Source of the DNA: Melampsora larici-populina 98AG31
Taxonomy: Eukaryota; Basidiomycota; Pucciniomycetes; Pucciniales; Melampsoraceae
DNA length: 64,000 bases
Assembly: GCF_000204055.1 (NCBI RefSeq)
Contig: NW_006768820.1
Location: 428,869 to 492,868 of the forward strand
Reading direction: 5' to 3'
Below the pieces are notes generated by a model that made no database searches, was not told the DNA's origin, and saw nothing but the letters and a program-made list of their open reading frames with translations. Below are positions 1-12,308 of the stretch, in pieces (positions within the stretch are counted from its first letter, which is position 1; every line of letters begins with the position of its first letter). The translations under genes and the position numbers were made by a program.

Positions 1-42
1 TATTGAGATCATCTCTTGATCTTGGGAGAGGATGGTACTCAC

Positions 43-761
43 ATATCCAGAACATCACTGGAAGCCGATCTGTGGGCTGGGTGTTTTTCGGAACAAGAAC
101 CTGGTTCAAACAAGGTCAGGGAGTCCATATCGCTGTCCAAATTTGACGAGCACTCCAACTCACATCGAGTGTTAAGCAATCCTCGTGACCTCCGATGCCC
201 GGCGCGTAGAACGGCAATTTGTCGAGAATGTCGGCTCCCAAGCCAATAGCATCATTGAAGATGTTTCCTCCGCCCGTTATGGATTGTTGTGGGCAGGCGG
301 GCGGTGGTCCCTGCCAGGCACATGAGGAAGAGTCATGATATGATAAGTATTATTCATTTCATGTCCTCAGCAGCCTGCACCAGGGTATGATGGACAAACC
401 GTAGCGTCGAAATTGGGATATTGGCCAAGAGGTGGAATCGGATTGGTAAGTCGTCGATTTCCAAGTGGAGGTTCAGCCTTTCAAGAGGCGCCGTTGAAGA
501 AATCGTCAAGAATCGTCATCATTCTGAGCTTTCTACTATCTGAGTTGTGCTGTACCGATGGAGAGAAAAACCTACAAATGGAATGCCGTAGAAGCTATCA
601 ACTCCGCCGCTCGAAGCGCCTTGAAAGTCGCCGTAGTCAAGAGTGACATGTGGCCCGGGGAGATCAATGAGAGGATTTTTGGCACTGGGGGCGAATAGGC
701 CGAGGCTTAAAGGTATCGCGGACAATAAGGGAATCGCTCCTGTCAAGAGTAGAAGCGCCAT
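43..761 (-). CDS. Secreted carboxylesterase/lipase (type B), N-terminal part; continues off the left edge
   Basis: Four exons on the minus strand: 761-576, 477-400, 310-164 and 100-43. All join in phase, and the last ends at a GTGAG donor whose next exon lies outside the window. The protein starts with a hydrophobic signal peptide (MALLLLTGAIPLLSAIPLSL). Type-B carboxylesterase hallmarks follow: LDYGDFQGASSGGVDSFYGIPF, then AEPPLGNRRLTNPIPP, PACPQQ, and the conserved EDCLTLDV region leading to LPVMFWI. The nucleophile elbow (GxSxG) and the rest of the catalytic triad would be encoded off the window. Known for the family: hydrolysis of carboxylic esters, and extracellular when a signal peptide is present. 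The exon 2 donor is GTTTGT, a donor also used in other genes here; the alternative GTGCAG breaks the frame of PACPQQ. Substrate cannot be told. Confidence 0.9.
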
Positions 762-2012
762 GACTCCGTGATCCTGTTGACATACAAAAGCTGGTCACTC
801 TATGTAGGAAAGGTTCTATGGTGCTCACCTTGGGCAGGCTGGTGGATTTTGTCAGAGTTATACACATCCGATTGCGCATGACGCGGGAGGCGATATTCGC
901 TTCTGTTATCCATACGTCTTTGGCCTGTGCAAGCGAGTTAGAGTTGTTCTGAAAGCCAAAGAACGGGATCTGCTTTCAATACTGACGTCTATCCTGGTGA
1001 GCATGTAGAACCGACATCTTCAACAGGAATATAATCATGTGATATAGACTGGCCATCGTGAATCCAAAAGATATGGGAAATCTTTCGCTCGGCTTCTCAC
1101 CTAGCTGAGATGTGAAGAACGTGTTGAGCAAAGATCTTGAAATCGCCGTTGGAAAGAGGGCGCTCGTGTTATAAGGCGCTGAGGCTGAATATAGATCAAC
1201 CTCTTGCCATGGTAAGACATGCGAAAGTTTCAAATCAGCTCCAGTTCAGCAGGACGAACATGCTATGTGCAGGCAAAGAACTTTTGTCTGCACTCATCGC
1301 CTGTTGATTTGACTAGCGACTTTCAGTCTGTTGTTCGAAACAATCCTCGTGCTTGAACCAGGTCGGCTACTTTGTGTAGGTGAACACAACAACGCGTCCA
1401 ATTGTAAATCTCTTGGAGCATTGCTTCGAGTTCTAGTGAAGCAAACCGCGCAACACCACTTGATGAGCTTCATTGAGGAACCCGTTATGCAGAATGGTCT
1501 TGAGCTAGGCAGCAAAACACAAGCAGCATTCATCGAAATGCCATCAACACTCTGCTTAGCATCTACGTCAAGCTTTCTGTGTGAGTCAGTGACCAGGAGA
1601 CATCTATGCTGAGCTTGGCTAGACGATATTAAATTTCTTTGCATGGAGTTCATCCCGACCATCAGGTGTTGGTTGTGCTTGATGAACAGGGTCCAATGAT
1701 TATAGAGAACAAGAGATGTCAGCGCGGGGCATGAAGCCATTCTCCCCAACAAAAGATGGTAAGTAGATAAAGTCATTATGACAAGACAATCTGGAACAAA
1801 TTTGGCGTCGCACGAAGACTATCATACCAGCATAGAAGAAATGGCTTCTGGTGTCAAAGGCAGTGAGAGACAACATCAACAGTGAAGCAATGGTCATCTG
1901 CAATTGGTTTCCTATGGATAACTCTTATACAGATCTGCAGCCCGTTATCAACATGAAGAATTGCAACGGGATATAACGCAGCCCATACTGCTTCATAATC
2001 CGGAAACCTCGG
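762..2012. other. Intergenic, no supportable gene
   Basis: This is the 5' flank of the carboxylesterase and the 3' flank of the carboxypeptidase pseudogene. Open frames of 85-160 codons occur on both strands around 976-1776, but they overlap antisense to each other, match no family I recognise and show no chain of splice sites that extends them. I see no promoter motif that I would defend. Confidence 0.5.
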
Positions 2013-4909
2013 TCATGCAGAAGGCGAATCCGCCTGACCCAGTAGATATTGAAACAATTGATACGCTGCCTTAGGCTGGTATTGAGGTAACATATGTCCA
2101 CTTAGTTCAACTTCCGCGTACGTCAACCCACGCTCCTCGGTCTACAAATTTGTGTAATAATGTCAATCTGGCCGTCTCATCGCCCAGGCAATAGCAGTAG
2201 AACATACCCATTGGCCTAAAGAACCCTGCCCTTTGACAATGAAATCATTCTCGATTGGCTTTTGGAAACCTTGTGCTCCGTTCCAAGTCATATTCCTTCA
2301 AGAAGATTCACGTCAGCTCTTTGTGGTACTAATCCAAGGTTTAATAATCATGGATAGACGAACTGAATGGCCATCCTGGTACCCTGTGCCAGGAGGGCGA
2401 AATCTGCCCTTGGGTGGGCTAAGACAGAAAGAGCATTATGCTACCAAGTGAGTTGTGTGAATGAGTAAGCCATATAGATTGGTATGGAACACGCACCAAT
2501 GATAGTCTTTTTGTTTTTCTTGATCACCCCCGGTAAGACTGACATGGTGACCGGAAGGGACGTATCATCACCAAGCATCACCTACCATTTAGTCGAGTCA
2601 GAAAAAGGCAGCAAACCATATACAGGGTAAGATAGGTAAGTGATAAATGCCTTACGTCGTTATCGGTACATTCCTGCCATTTTGAATCGAGAGGTACATG
2701 AAGCATAGACTTCACTTCAGTGCGATTGAAATATGCGGGATCTCCAGTTTGTCCGGGCCATAATTGAGAACTGTCGGGCCCGCCTCCCGAAAGGACGTCC
2801 CAGAGCACTGGTTCGGAGTCATAGATATGACTTTTTGGTGACAGAATCATCATTACAATCGGCATAATTCTTCACATTATGCAGGTCATGCTCACTAAGG
2901 ATTGAAACCTGGATTTGAGACTCATGTCAGTTTCAAGCTGAACCCCAGACATGCGCTTGATATCGGAGTACAAAGACCAACAGACATTCTCTACTCACCT
3001 GGATTGACGAGCATACTAGCTTTCCACATCTGTATCACCTGGTCAGTAATTATGCACTGCAACTAATTTGGCATGACATGACAAAATAGGCGAGAGAATG
3101 GATGAAAACAAACCATGTTCCATATAGCACAAGTCTGGTTAATGGTAGTCCCAGATTTGTCTTCCAGATTCGACAGTGGATGTTCGTAGGGAGGGACGCA
3201 AGAAGTCAGGTACAATGCAGAAGACATAAATAGATTTTAGCAATAGTAAGGTTGTACTTCAAGGGACTCACAAGTGCCCACGGATGGTATGGCAAAGGGG
3301 CCGGCAGGAGGTGGAAATTTGTCGTACTATATCAGATTGCAATATAGATGACATCTTGGATTAGACCGTCGATGTGCACAATGATGTATGAGAATCAAAG
3401 TAAATACCTTTGAAATGTAATCCGCATATCCACATTCGTGATGTAGCTTCTTCAACTGGGCTTTGAAAGTAGTATTGAAAGCAAATACTGGCTCGTATCT
3501 TTGTGCTAGTGGCCAGGCCGGAATTTGCCGTGAAACCACCGGGCTGCCATATTTTCCAGGAGCTTGTCAGCCCCTCTGCCTATCCAATTCTTCTGGGTTG
3601 GATATCCACTTACTAACTGACCGTAGGCGATAGAATAAAAATACCTCGCAACTGAAGAGCTAGTTCTGATTGACGTGCATAGATGTAATCAGCAAGGTAG
3701 GGGACGTAAAGTCCTGCATATGATTCTCCGCTGACTGTACGCGGGACAAATCAAGTGTCAGTGAACAATAGTGGATGACACAAATCTACGTGATCAATCA
3801 AACCAAAAAAACAAACGGTAAAAGGTTTTGTCCTTCATTTCTGGAAAGACCTATGGAGAGACGTGAATACTTATCAGTAGTAGTACATAGCATTCAGACT
3901 CAACAACGATATCGCACACCTTTAACCACTGCTGGAAGAAACCAAACAAATCTCTCGAAATGTCTGTTTGGTTGTGGGCTTCGACGATGCCTTGTGAATA
4001 ACCCGTTCCCACTGGCTGTTCGATATACAACCTGAAGAACACAGCATCAAATCTCGTATCCTATCGATGATACATGTGGCGCGTTCGCTCGATAGCAGAG
4101 AAACTGACATCGATGATGCCTTGGTCCATGAGCTGATGCGAGAAGATAATTTGGGATCTTGCTTAGCTACTAAGATCCGCACAGAAAGCATGATAACATC
4201 AGAACGAAAAACTTACAATAGATTTCGGACAGGTCTGGCCTGACCAAGACGCCAAGAGATCTGTCGGATTAATGACCAGCAATTGGATTGTGACTCATTC
4301 AGCATTCGCGGCCGCGACTCGAGCGCTCTGATTGAATCAGGACTCACCGGCCCGTTTTCCTGAAGTAAAGCTTCCAGTGCGCTGCAGCCGGGACCTCCAT
4401 TAGTCTAACGAGATCGGAAGAAAAATTAGCTGGTGTAAACAAGCTTAATCAGAGAAAGCGCCAGGTCCACACAAACGCACCCAAAACGTCAAATCGTTCT
4501 CCCCGACTTTACTTTCAGCCGGCCAAAACCAGAAGAATAACTTTCGTGTCTCGTTCGGTTTGTTAGAAACCGGGATAAGTCCTGCAAAGCTTGATTTCCC
4601 CACCGCCGAATTTCATACCACCCAATCAGAACGTTGTCAAGTGTGACAGACTCTGAGGCAAAAACAAAAATGCATACCTCGGGCCAGCATCGAATTCCAC
4701 ATAGGTAATATTTTTGCCGTCGACGTAGAATTCTTCGATTCGGGAGAATTGAATTTTAGCGAGCTGGAATCATTACGCCGCTCAAGTCTGGATGATCCAA
4801 CCAGAGGCTTCGTCCTGAATGAGAAAGATGGCTCCGAGTAGACAAAAGGTAAGAGCAATGAAAGTGAGGCGAGCAAAAAGAATGACGATATGTTGTATTT
4901 GTAGTCCAT
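2013..4909 (-). pseudogene. Serine carboxypeptidase (S10), broken left copy of a tandem pair
   Basis: All 17 exons of the intact neighbour at 9462-12308 can be recognised in order: signal peptide (MDYKYNISSFFLLASLSLLL), TNGGPGCSALEALLQ, LYIEQPVGTGYS, SGESYAGLYVPYLADYIYAR, QIPAWPLAQRYEP, LWDVLSGGGP, SVLPGVI and SGHMLPQYQPKAAYQ before TGA at 2013-2015. Two breaks are visible. In exon 1 (about 4735) the stretch after FNSPE is one base shorter than in the sister, so the frame is lost before FYVDGKNITYVEFD. At the start of exon 13 (about 2840-2860) the acceptor AG is gone and the sequence is five bases shorter, so exon 12 cannot join in frame. Ser, Asp and His triad positions themselves persist, which suggests recent inactivation. 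Single-base assembly errors could explain the first break but not easily the second. Confidence 0.85.
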
Positions 4910-5640
4910 CTTCTCAAGTTTTACAATCTTCGAAAAGGAATATGTGGATGGATTGAAGACTCATGGAGGGTGACTTCATACAAAAAGTATCTGTCAGGCT
5001 CAGGGAGTCACGTTCCCAGTCACGTTCCCATGCACAAGTTCCCATCAATTGTGTTTGAAATCCCTCGAACAAAACAGAACAAAACTCAAATAAACCCATC
5101 AAACTTCAAAGCGAGGGAGACTTGGGTCAACCTGAGCCCCGAGCCAAAAAAAAAATGCGGGGAATGGCTACCCCGAGCCCGAGCCTCAGGAGGCTCCCCC
5201 CTACCCTACCCGAAGACTCCCCGATATGCTTGGGGCCTCCCAAAGGTCAACCCTACTACCCTAGGGGCTCCTAAATACTGAGGGGGGCCAACATTATATG
5301 TAATGATCTCAATGCTAAAGGTTGAAGTAATATTTGAATGACAAAAAAGAAAGATGTCAAGACCAATAGAGAAATCTCATAATAGAGAAATTTCATTATG
5401 TAGGTTGAGTCAGTTTTGTTTGATGATACTTTACAAATTTCCCTGGAAAAAAAGAGGACACAGCTAAAACCACTGCAATTTCTCTGACCCTATAATTGGC
5501 AATGTATATGATGGAAAGCTGAAATAAGATGTGATTGAAAGCACAAAGTCTATGAAAGGTCATTTACAATGTCACAACATCACGGAAGATAGTGAATCAA
5601 ACTTGGGGAACCAATTGAGTATCACCAAATTTAAAAAAAA
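4910..5640. other. Intergenic with a GC-rich patch
   Basis: Upstream flank of the broken carboxypeptidase. At 5130-5290 there is a C/G-rich low-complexity patch (runs of cccc, gagcccgagcc, ggaggctcccccc) that stands out from the AT-rich surroundings. No coding signal seen; its origin is unknown. Confidence 0.5.
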
Positions 5641-5687
5641 ACAAAGTCAAACCAGTAGATACACTCAACATTCATAACCATAAAACA

Positions 5688-6545
5688 GTGATCTTGTATT
5701 TTATAGCCAAATGTGATCTTCCTTACTCCATTGTCAACAAGCCATCTTTCAGACAGCCTCTTGTACTTGCAAATCCCCATATCAACAGGATGCTTGTACA
5801 ATACCATGCTATTACTCATCACTGTAGAAAGCTCTATCACAAGTTTGATAACTACATAAACAATGTATGCTTTGGTGAATCATCCTATGTGGCTTTCACC
5901 CAAGATGCCTGGACCTGACCAAATAATCACATGTTTTTAGGGATCACTAGTCATTATATTTCAAAAGAGTGGAAGTTGATGGATGTTGTGATTGGAATGT
6001 CACAGATTGAAGGTTTGTCTTACAACATTACTTGATGTTGTTTGATGCACTGACGACTGATGTGAGCTTGTTCTTACTCCACTACAGGTGCACATGATGG
6101 TGAGAACTTCACCAAACTATTTCTCAAGTATTTGAGAAAATGAAATCCTTTTTCAAAGATCTTGGCCTTGAATATGGACATTGCAAGTGCTAACAAGAAG
6201 ATCAGTCATTTGATTTCAGAACAAGCCAATGTGGAGTTTGAAGATGACCAGCTGCTTGGATACTGTGGTTGTGTTATCAACTTAGCTGCCAAAGAGGTTC
6301 TTGAGATCTTTGGAGATGATTCCAATCCAGATAAATATCAGGTTCCTACATTTTTAGCAATGCTTATTGACCCCCTTGAAAATGCTTCTGTATCTCTCAA
6401 AACATTTTACATGTGTATTCATGGCCTGGCCATCTACACACAGAAGGCCCCCCAACAAAGCCAAGCTTTTGCAACTGTCATACAACTTGTTTGGACTACT
6501 TCTGATATTGATGTTGCGTAATATCAAGAAAACATTGCCTTGCAA
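5688..6545 (+). mobile_element. Degenerate hAT-family transposase
   Basis: The plus strand reads as a BED/hAT transposase in pieces. First comes YVAFTQDAWT, followed after an in-frame TGA (5917-5919) by the typical continuation LGITSHYISKEWKLMD and IGMSQIEG. An intron-like gap (GTTTGT...TACAG) then leads to AHDGENFTKLFLKYL. After a frameshift come LNMDIASANKK and LGYCGCVINLAAKEVLEIFG, matching the hAT DNA-binding/catalytic core pattern (DAWTS...G.T.H......W.L, then D.AS.N, then C..H..NLA). Several stops and frameshifts make it inactive. The C-terminal hAT dimerisation motif was not found. Terminal repeats and target duplication could not be placed. It sits between the two carboxypeptidase copies. 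Confidence 0.75.
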
Positions 6546-7350
6546 GATTAGGTGCTTTTATCTCTTCAACATCAGGAACAAGACAACCCTGATGGCCAAG
6601 AACCTGATAACCCAAATGCCACCAATCACATCAACAGGCTCTCAGTTGATGTTCCAACACAATGGAGCTCATGCCTTATCCTCAATTGGGGTGCCGGTTA
6701 GGGGCTCAGATTGACTTTGGTTGGTGTGCCTATGTTACGTTCATGTCTATTCCACCCAGTTACTTGTTGATTATTGGTGAATTGTTTTTGTTTAGAAGCT
6801 AAGGTTTCCAGATTCCATCTGAAAGTCTTGGCAAGGATGAAGTGGACCAGGAAGAAGGACATGTGGATGATACTGAGAGCATTTATATACATACCCTTTT
6901 TGAATCAAAATTATCCAATAGTTGAGCTGAAGCAGAACAACCCAACACTAGTTTTTTAGATGAGAGTTCTGAGAACAAAGATTGGGACAAGGATGAACTT
7001 TTCAATGAATTTTCTCAATGGCTGTTGATGAAATGCCCACTTTTATTACTTACAGCAGTATCATGAAATCTAAAAGATGCTATCTTTGATGTTGTTCAGA
7101 GTTTTTTTAATGTTTTTGCTTTTTAGGCGGTTTTCATGCCTCGGTACCCCCATTATAGGTGTGCCATTGGGAAGTTCAGAATTTGCGCCTGGGACTGCCC
7201 CAAATTTGAAACCCATGCCAACCATGTTGAACTGGGTAGATAGTGTCTTTCTCCATGGCAAAAAATGATTGAGTTCAGTATTTAAAATGACATGCATGAT
7301 ATTGGTCCAAAATATCTGAAAAAATCAGGTAAGTAAAATTGTGCTATGAT

Positions 7351-7408
7351 CTTCCTACTGGCAGACTTTGGCCAATGTGTTCTTCCTATCAGCAGACTTT
7401 GGCCAATG
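7351..7408. repeat. Short tandem duplication (two 27-bp units, 31-bp period)
   Basis: cttcctactggcagactttg at 7351 and cttcctatcagcagactttg at 7382, each continuing ggccaatg. The surrounding 6.6-8.2 kb holds only short open frames and no gene that I can support. Confidence 0.7.
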
Positions 7409-8288
7409 CAGAAAAACTCGAGCAATAAGTTTGGTCATGTTGAAGGTTTTCCTGAAATAACACATGGAAACACAGGACTGGTCTGCTAAATTTAGCCTTC
7501 AAAAGTGACAAGAAACATCTGAAAGAAATGAAAAGTAGAGGGCAATATGCCCTTTGTTGGGCATTTTGTTTAGGATTTTACTGGCTCAGAGTGTATCACA
7601 TGTGTGTTATTAAGACTACACAACAGCTACTGACATATGTACAAGGCTCCAAAACAACCCAAAAGAAATTTGCAACACAACAAAGGATGCAACATTATCT
7701 GTACATTCTTTGGAGACAATGTGTAGAGCTCTGATGCATTTGGGACCCAAAATGCATTTACAATTTATTTGAAAAACTGTTTATTTTATACCTTGGATCT
7801 ATCCAAGGCAAAGGCACTGGAAATCTGAAAAAATCAGGTGAGATCACAAAGGGGATTTCTGATCTCTCCTGACTTTTTTGGATTTTTTGAACTTCTTTGA
7901 GATTGAAAACACCAGGAAACCCACCATACATTGCTGGCCAAGTTGATGATGGGTAAAAGAATTCAAGCAACTCCAAAAAACTTTCCAGGATAAAGAGCAT
8001 TGTACCTCTCCCCATTTTATTTTTCAAGCATTTTGGGCCAAAATTGACAATTACAGGTACAATTCTTTGTCAATCATTTTGTGATAAATGCAATCATCTT
8101 TCACTGTGGAGAAACACATGAGGGGGTTTCAACTTGAGAAATTTTTGCGTAAAACTTTTACAAAACAGAGAAGTTTGTAAAATTTTATGGTGTCTTTTTT
8201 TCCTTCAGATATACAGTCAGCAGAATTTGGGGCACCTAAAAAGGTGTCCTGAATCTTTACATGTACTGTATTTTACAACAACGGGCAA

Positions 8289-8536
8289 GGTATTAAGGGG
8301 GCTCAAGTCAAAATATTTGCGGCCTTTTCTTAAAAAATTGGGGAAAGTTTTTTACAGTACCGTGCTGTAAAAACTTTTCCCAATTCGTAAAAAAGGACCG
8401 TAAAAATTTCCTTCGGATCTCCTTCTGAGCAGTAAATTTACGCAAATTTGCGTAAATTTGCTGCTCAAAAAAAATTTTACAGGAAAAGTAGTAAAAAACT
8501 TTGACCTGAGCCCCCCTATTGCACTGTAAAAATACC
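8289..8536. repeat. Nested inverted repeats (fold-back element)
   Basis: Three palindromes lie inside one another or side by side. Outer arms carry taagggggctcaagtcaaa (from 8292) against tttgacctgagccccccta (to 8518). An inner imperfect hairpin pairs 8319-8357 with 8365-8400 (arms ggggaaagttttttacag / ctgtaaaaacttttccc) around a few bases. A second, 40-bp palindrome at 8427-8466 has a single mismatch (gagcagtaaatttacgcaaa and its complement). No transposase is present, so this is probably a non-autonomous fold-back element. Direct flanking duplications were not identified. Confidence 0.75.
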
Positions 8537-8599
8537 TTAAAAAATGCAACTTGACACCCCCTATTATCTACAGTGTGAAGATCCAAGATGCACATTATG

Positions 8600-8695
8600 T
8601 ACAAATTGACAATATCACAGGGATTTGCTGGGTCTTTGACGTGTGTGGTGATCCCCCTTCTCAAATGCTTCTGAAATCATCATACCAAGCCTTTA
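8600..8695 (+). pseudogene. Stray fragment of a GH18 chitinase C-terminal exon
   Basis: Read on the plus strand, this piece gives ITGICWVFDVCGDPPSQM followed by LLKSSYQAFKI. It aligns with the last exon of the chitinase at 15548-16973 (GVAGVNVFDASGDTPSRM, then LLKSVNQASKL). At DNA level aatgcttctgaaatca is identical in both. Only the end of one exon is present, directly beside the fold-back element at 8289-8536, so it is a relic or a captured fragment, not a gene. It may derive from another chitinase paralogue rather than the one here. Confidence 0.75.
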
Positions 8696-8760
8696 AAATA
8701 GGGGGTTTCAAGAGCTTTTTTGCATATTGTTACGCTAAAACAATTTGCCTGTTGTTGTAA

Positions 8761-9461
8761 GATATGCGTAATTTTTTTGAAGCATTACAGGTGTCCTGAA
8801 TTGAAAATACATTGGTTTCAGAAAGAAATTTTATACAACCAACTTGTCTGAATTTATAAAAATTACGCAAAAAAAAGTTGAAAACCCCTGAAAATAGCTT
8901 CTCTGTGATGTTATTCTTTGTTTTTTGACAACTATGTGTATATGTTTGCATTGATGTCATGGATGATAGGTATCTTGATTGCATCACAATTACCCTACCT
9001 CCCGAAGCCCACTTTGTCAATAACCAACACTATGACACGCCTCTTTCAAGGCAGAAATTTTCCTCACATTCAAAAGGCCCTTGATGCCAAAGAAGGTTGA
9101 AACTTGAGACATCTCTCCCTGCACAAACCATTTCAAAATAATTAACTCCATTCTTTTCTTCGTATGTCTATCAAATAGAACTCTTTGAGTAGTTAAGACG
9201 AGAGACTTTTCCTGTATGCTTCTGAATGAAGTCAACATAGGACAAATTCCCTCGTTGAAATTGGTCATTTCATGAAAATAAATATAAAGAATTAGTGTTG
9301 ATATGAATGAATACACAGGTGAAGTTGACGGAAAGAATCAATACGAATCACTGATGAGGAATAAATCGTGCTCCATTGATCATGTACTACTTCAAAAACT
9401 CTTTCCAAAATGTTCTCTTGGCTTCCCGATTCACGAGGGATTGAAATTTGGAAGAAAAGCA
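8761..9461. other. Intergenic, no gene seen
   Basis: AT-rich flank between the chitinase fragment and the 3' end of the intact carboxypeptidase gene. ggtgtcctgaat occurs at about 8242 and again at about 8792, hinting at more copies of the neighbouring repeat. Confidence 0.45.
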
Positions 9462-12308
9462 TTACACCAAAGAGGATGAAGGAGAATTCCTATGGCCCAG
9501 CAGATATTCAAATAATTGATAGGCCGACTTAGGTTGGTACTGAGGCAGCATATGGCCACTCAGCTCAATCTCTGCGTATGTCAATCCACGTTCCTCGCGC
9601 TAAAAGAATTTAAACGACGTCAACAATGGTGCATCACTATCCAAGTTCAAAGTCAGGCCTCACCCAGCGTCCCATAGTTCCTTGGCCTTGAACTAGAAAT
9701 TCATCGGTGATTGGGTTTCTGAAACCTTGTTCGCCTTCCCAAGTCATATTTCTGCACAAACATATCGATCAGCTTGTTGCTTTGACAATTTCAAACGGAG
9801 GAGCCAACTGACTGGATTGCCATTCGTGTCCCTTGCGCAATGAGAACATAATCCGCCATTCCATGTGCTAGTACAAAAACAAAGGTATAACCCCGGTTAC
9901 TTTTTGTCTGAAAAGACGACATAACGACTGAACCTACCGATGATTGTCCGTTTACTCTTCTCTATCACCCCCGGTAAGACTGACATACTGACCGGCGCCG
10001 ACATGTCCTTGCCAATTATAACCTATACGAGTATCGATCAGTAAATGGAGTAAGAATATCATCAAGTATCGGAAGACATACATCCTTGTCGCTACATTCA
10101 CTCCAGTTTGTACTGGCAGGTACGTGAAGCAGATGCTTGACCTCAGGTCGATTGAAGTATGTCGGATCACCAGTTTGACCGGGCCAACTTTGACTCGCGC
10201 CAGGCGCACCTGAAAGCACATCCCACAAGATTGGCTCTGTATCAAAGATATGACTTTTGCCATTTGGGACAGAGTCATCTATCAGGTTACAGTGATTTTA
10301 AGTGTAGGCAAATTAAACGTACTAGATGTCAAAAGCTACGGGAAAAGGAAAATGATCAATCGTATTTAGCTCCAAGTAGTTGCTCTGATGTGCATTTTGG
10401 ATTAATCACCTGGGTTGACTAGCAAGCTAGCGTTGTATATCTGTCCCGCTGGTCAAAATCTGTCCTGATATTATGAAGTGTGCAAATTTTCGAACAAACT
10501 CACTTTTTCCCAGAGCGCGCATGTCTCGTTGATATGGTTGTAGTCTTCGTCTACCACGGGTGTATTTAGTTTCGAAACATAGAGCGAATGACGGCAATAA
10601 TTTGTTGTTTCAGCAAGCGGGATGCTAAAAAGCTAGAATTCCTGAAACGTACAGTCTCCAACGGATGGTATGGGAAAGGGATCCGGAGGAGGAAAGCTAT
10701 CATACTAGCAGTCCAGATGATAAAGTCAACACACCCGTCTTTTATCAAAACAGAGCAGTGCCGTACGTTTAGCAATAGAAATAGTTTACCTTTTCAATAT
10801 AATCTGCGTATCCACATTGATGATGTAGATTCTTGAGCTCTGCCTTGAAGGTACTGTTGAGAGAGAAAACATATTCGTATCTCTGTACCATTGGCCAAGC
10901 AGGGATCTCGGTTTGAATCACATTGCTATCGGACATCGTGTCAATCAATTCACCTGTTTTGTATTCCGAGAAATAGAGTGTACAAAATTTTGACTTACTA
11001 GCCGATGACAGGGTCTATGATATAGATACCTTGTAACGGGAGGTCGAGTTCCGCTTGACGCGCATAGATATAATCAGCAAGGTAAGGGATGTAGAGCCCC
11101 GCATAGGATTCTCCAGTGACTAGGAGTGCAGATAGATATTTCAAAATCTCAGTGGACTATAGATTGATGTGATTAATGTGACAGAAAAAGACTCAAAACG
11201 ATAAAAGTTTTTCTCCTTCATTTCTGGAAAGACCTGTTCATATGAGTGAGATAAATCAGACATCTGAAGATGATCGATATTGTGACATTCAAGACTGAAT
11301 CACCTTGAGCCATTCCTGGAAGAACCCAAAAAGATCCCTTGAAATATCGGTTTCGTTGTGAGCTTGGACAGCACCCTCCGAGTAACCTGTTCCTACTGGC
11401 TGTTCGACATATAGCCTAGATATCACTTGATTCAACACACATATCCTAGAATTTTGATGATGCAGCGGAATTGCCACATATAAGAGAAACTGACATCGAG
11501 GACAACTTGTTCCATGAGCTAGTTTTGCGGAATAAATGTCGCTCAGCTATATAGACCTTTGATGGCTTCTTCACGTATGGTAATCCTTGTGGATGATTTT
11601 CAAGATATCAGAAGGTGTGATCACTCACAATTGATTTTTGACAGGTCTCGCCTGACCGAGTTGCCAGGATATCTGAAAACGTTTGACATCAACAATCATG
11701 TTATTTTTGCACTGAATGAATTGTCTCCGTTGAAGACTTACAGGTCCTGTTTCCTGAAGTAAAGATTCTAGCGAGCTACATCCTGGTCCTCCATTTGTCT
11801 GACAGCATCCGGAGATAAGTCAAGTTGTAGGAACATGGGGTCTTTAGATGGCTGTCCAGAAACGCACCCAAAATGTTAAATCTTTCTCTCCGAGTTCACT
11901 CTCAGCTGGCCAAAACCAGAAGAAAAGTTTTCGTGTTTCTTGCGGCTTGCTAGAGACTGGGATGAGGCCTGCATAACTTTATTTTCAACGATCGCAAGTG
12001 CAAAAAAGGAGGCCCTCGTTTATTTCAGCTCAAATAAGTCTGGGAAGTACAGAGGCATACCTTGGACCAGCATCAAAGTCTACGTAGGTGATATTCTTTC
12101 CGTCCACGTAAAATTTACGGGCTTCTGGAGAATTAAATTGAAGTGAACTTGTGTTTGGTCGGTCTTCTTGCTTGAGAAGATCTCGCTGTTTGAGCTGCTT
12201 TGCCCCCGGGTACGTTCTCCGAGCTATGAGTGGCTCAAAGTTCGCAATTAAAACCAACATAAGTGATCCCAGACGGAGGGCTAAACCCAAATTGGACCGG
12301 AAGTCCAT
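9462..12308 (-). CDS. Secreted serine carboxypeptidase (peptidase family S10), intact, 17 exons
   Basis: Exons: 12308-12061, 11976-11868, 11798-11742, 11672-11629, 11518-11495, 11415-11304, 11233-11200, 11119-10999, 10925-10790, 10704-10653, 10550-10504, 10440-10410, 10278-10082, 10022-9938, 9867-9813, 9751-9664 and 9599-9462. All phases agree, giving 525 residues. The start at 12308 was chosen because it opens a hydrophobic signal segment (LGSLMLVLIANFEPLIA); the frame upstream is not needed. Family motifs in order are FFWFWPAES, TNGGPGCSSLESLL, LYVEQPVGTGYSEG, GESYAGLYIPYLADYIYAR (nucleophile Ser214), IPAWPMVQRY, DVLSG, SVLPGVIEKS, GMADYVLIAQGTR (Asp438) and SGHMLPQYQP (His496). Members remove C-terminal amino acids at acidic pH; this pattern resembles fungal extracellular enzymes of the pepF type. 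A broken sister lies at 2013-4909. Exons 5, 7 and 12 are only 24, 34 and 31 bases. Confidence 0.93.

Noticed and set aside
1294..1776. Long open frame (160 codons) on the minus strand, overlapping one of 93 codons on the plus strand
   Set aside because: No family similarity, unnatural composition, antisense overlap, and no splice sites that extend it.
10790..11119. Apparent frameshift between exons 8 and 9 of the intact carboxypeptidase
   Set aside because: Choosing the acceptor GATAG at 10926-10930 instead of the earlier CAG joins VIGY to NVIQTEIPAW in frame; the sister copy uses the equivalent site.
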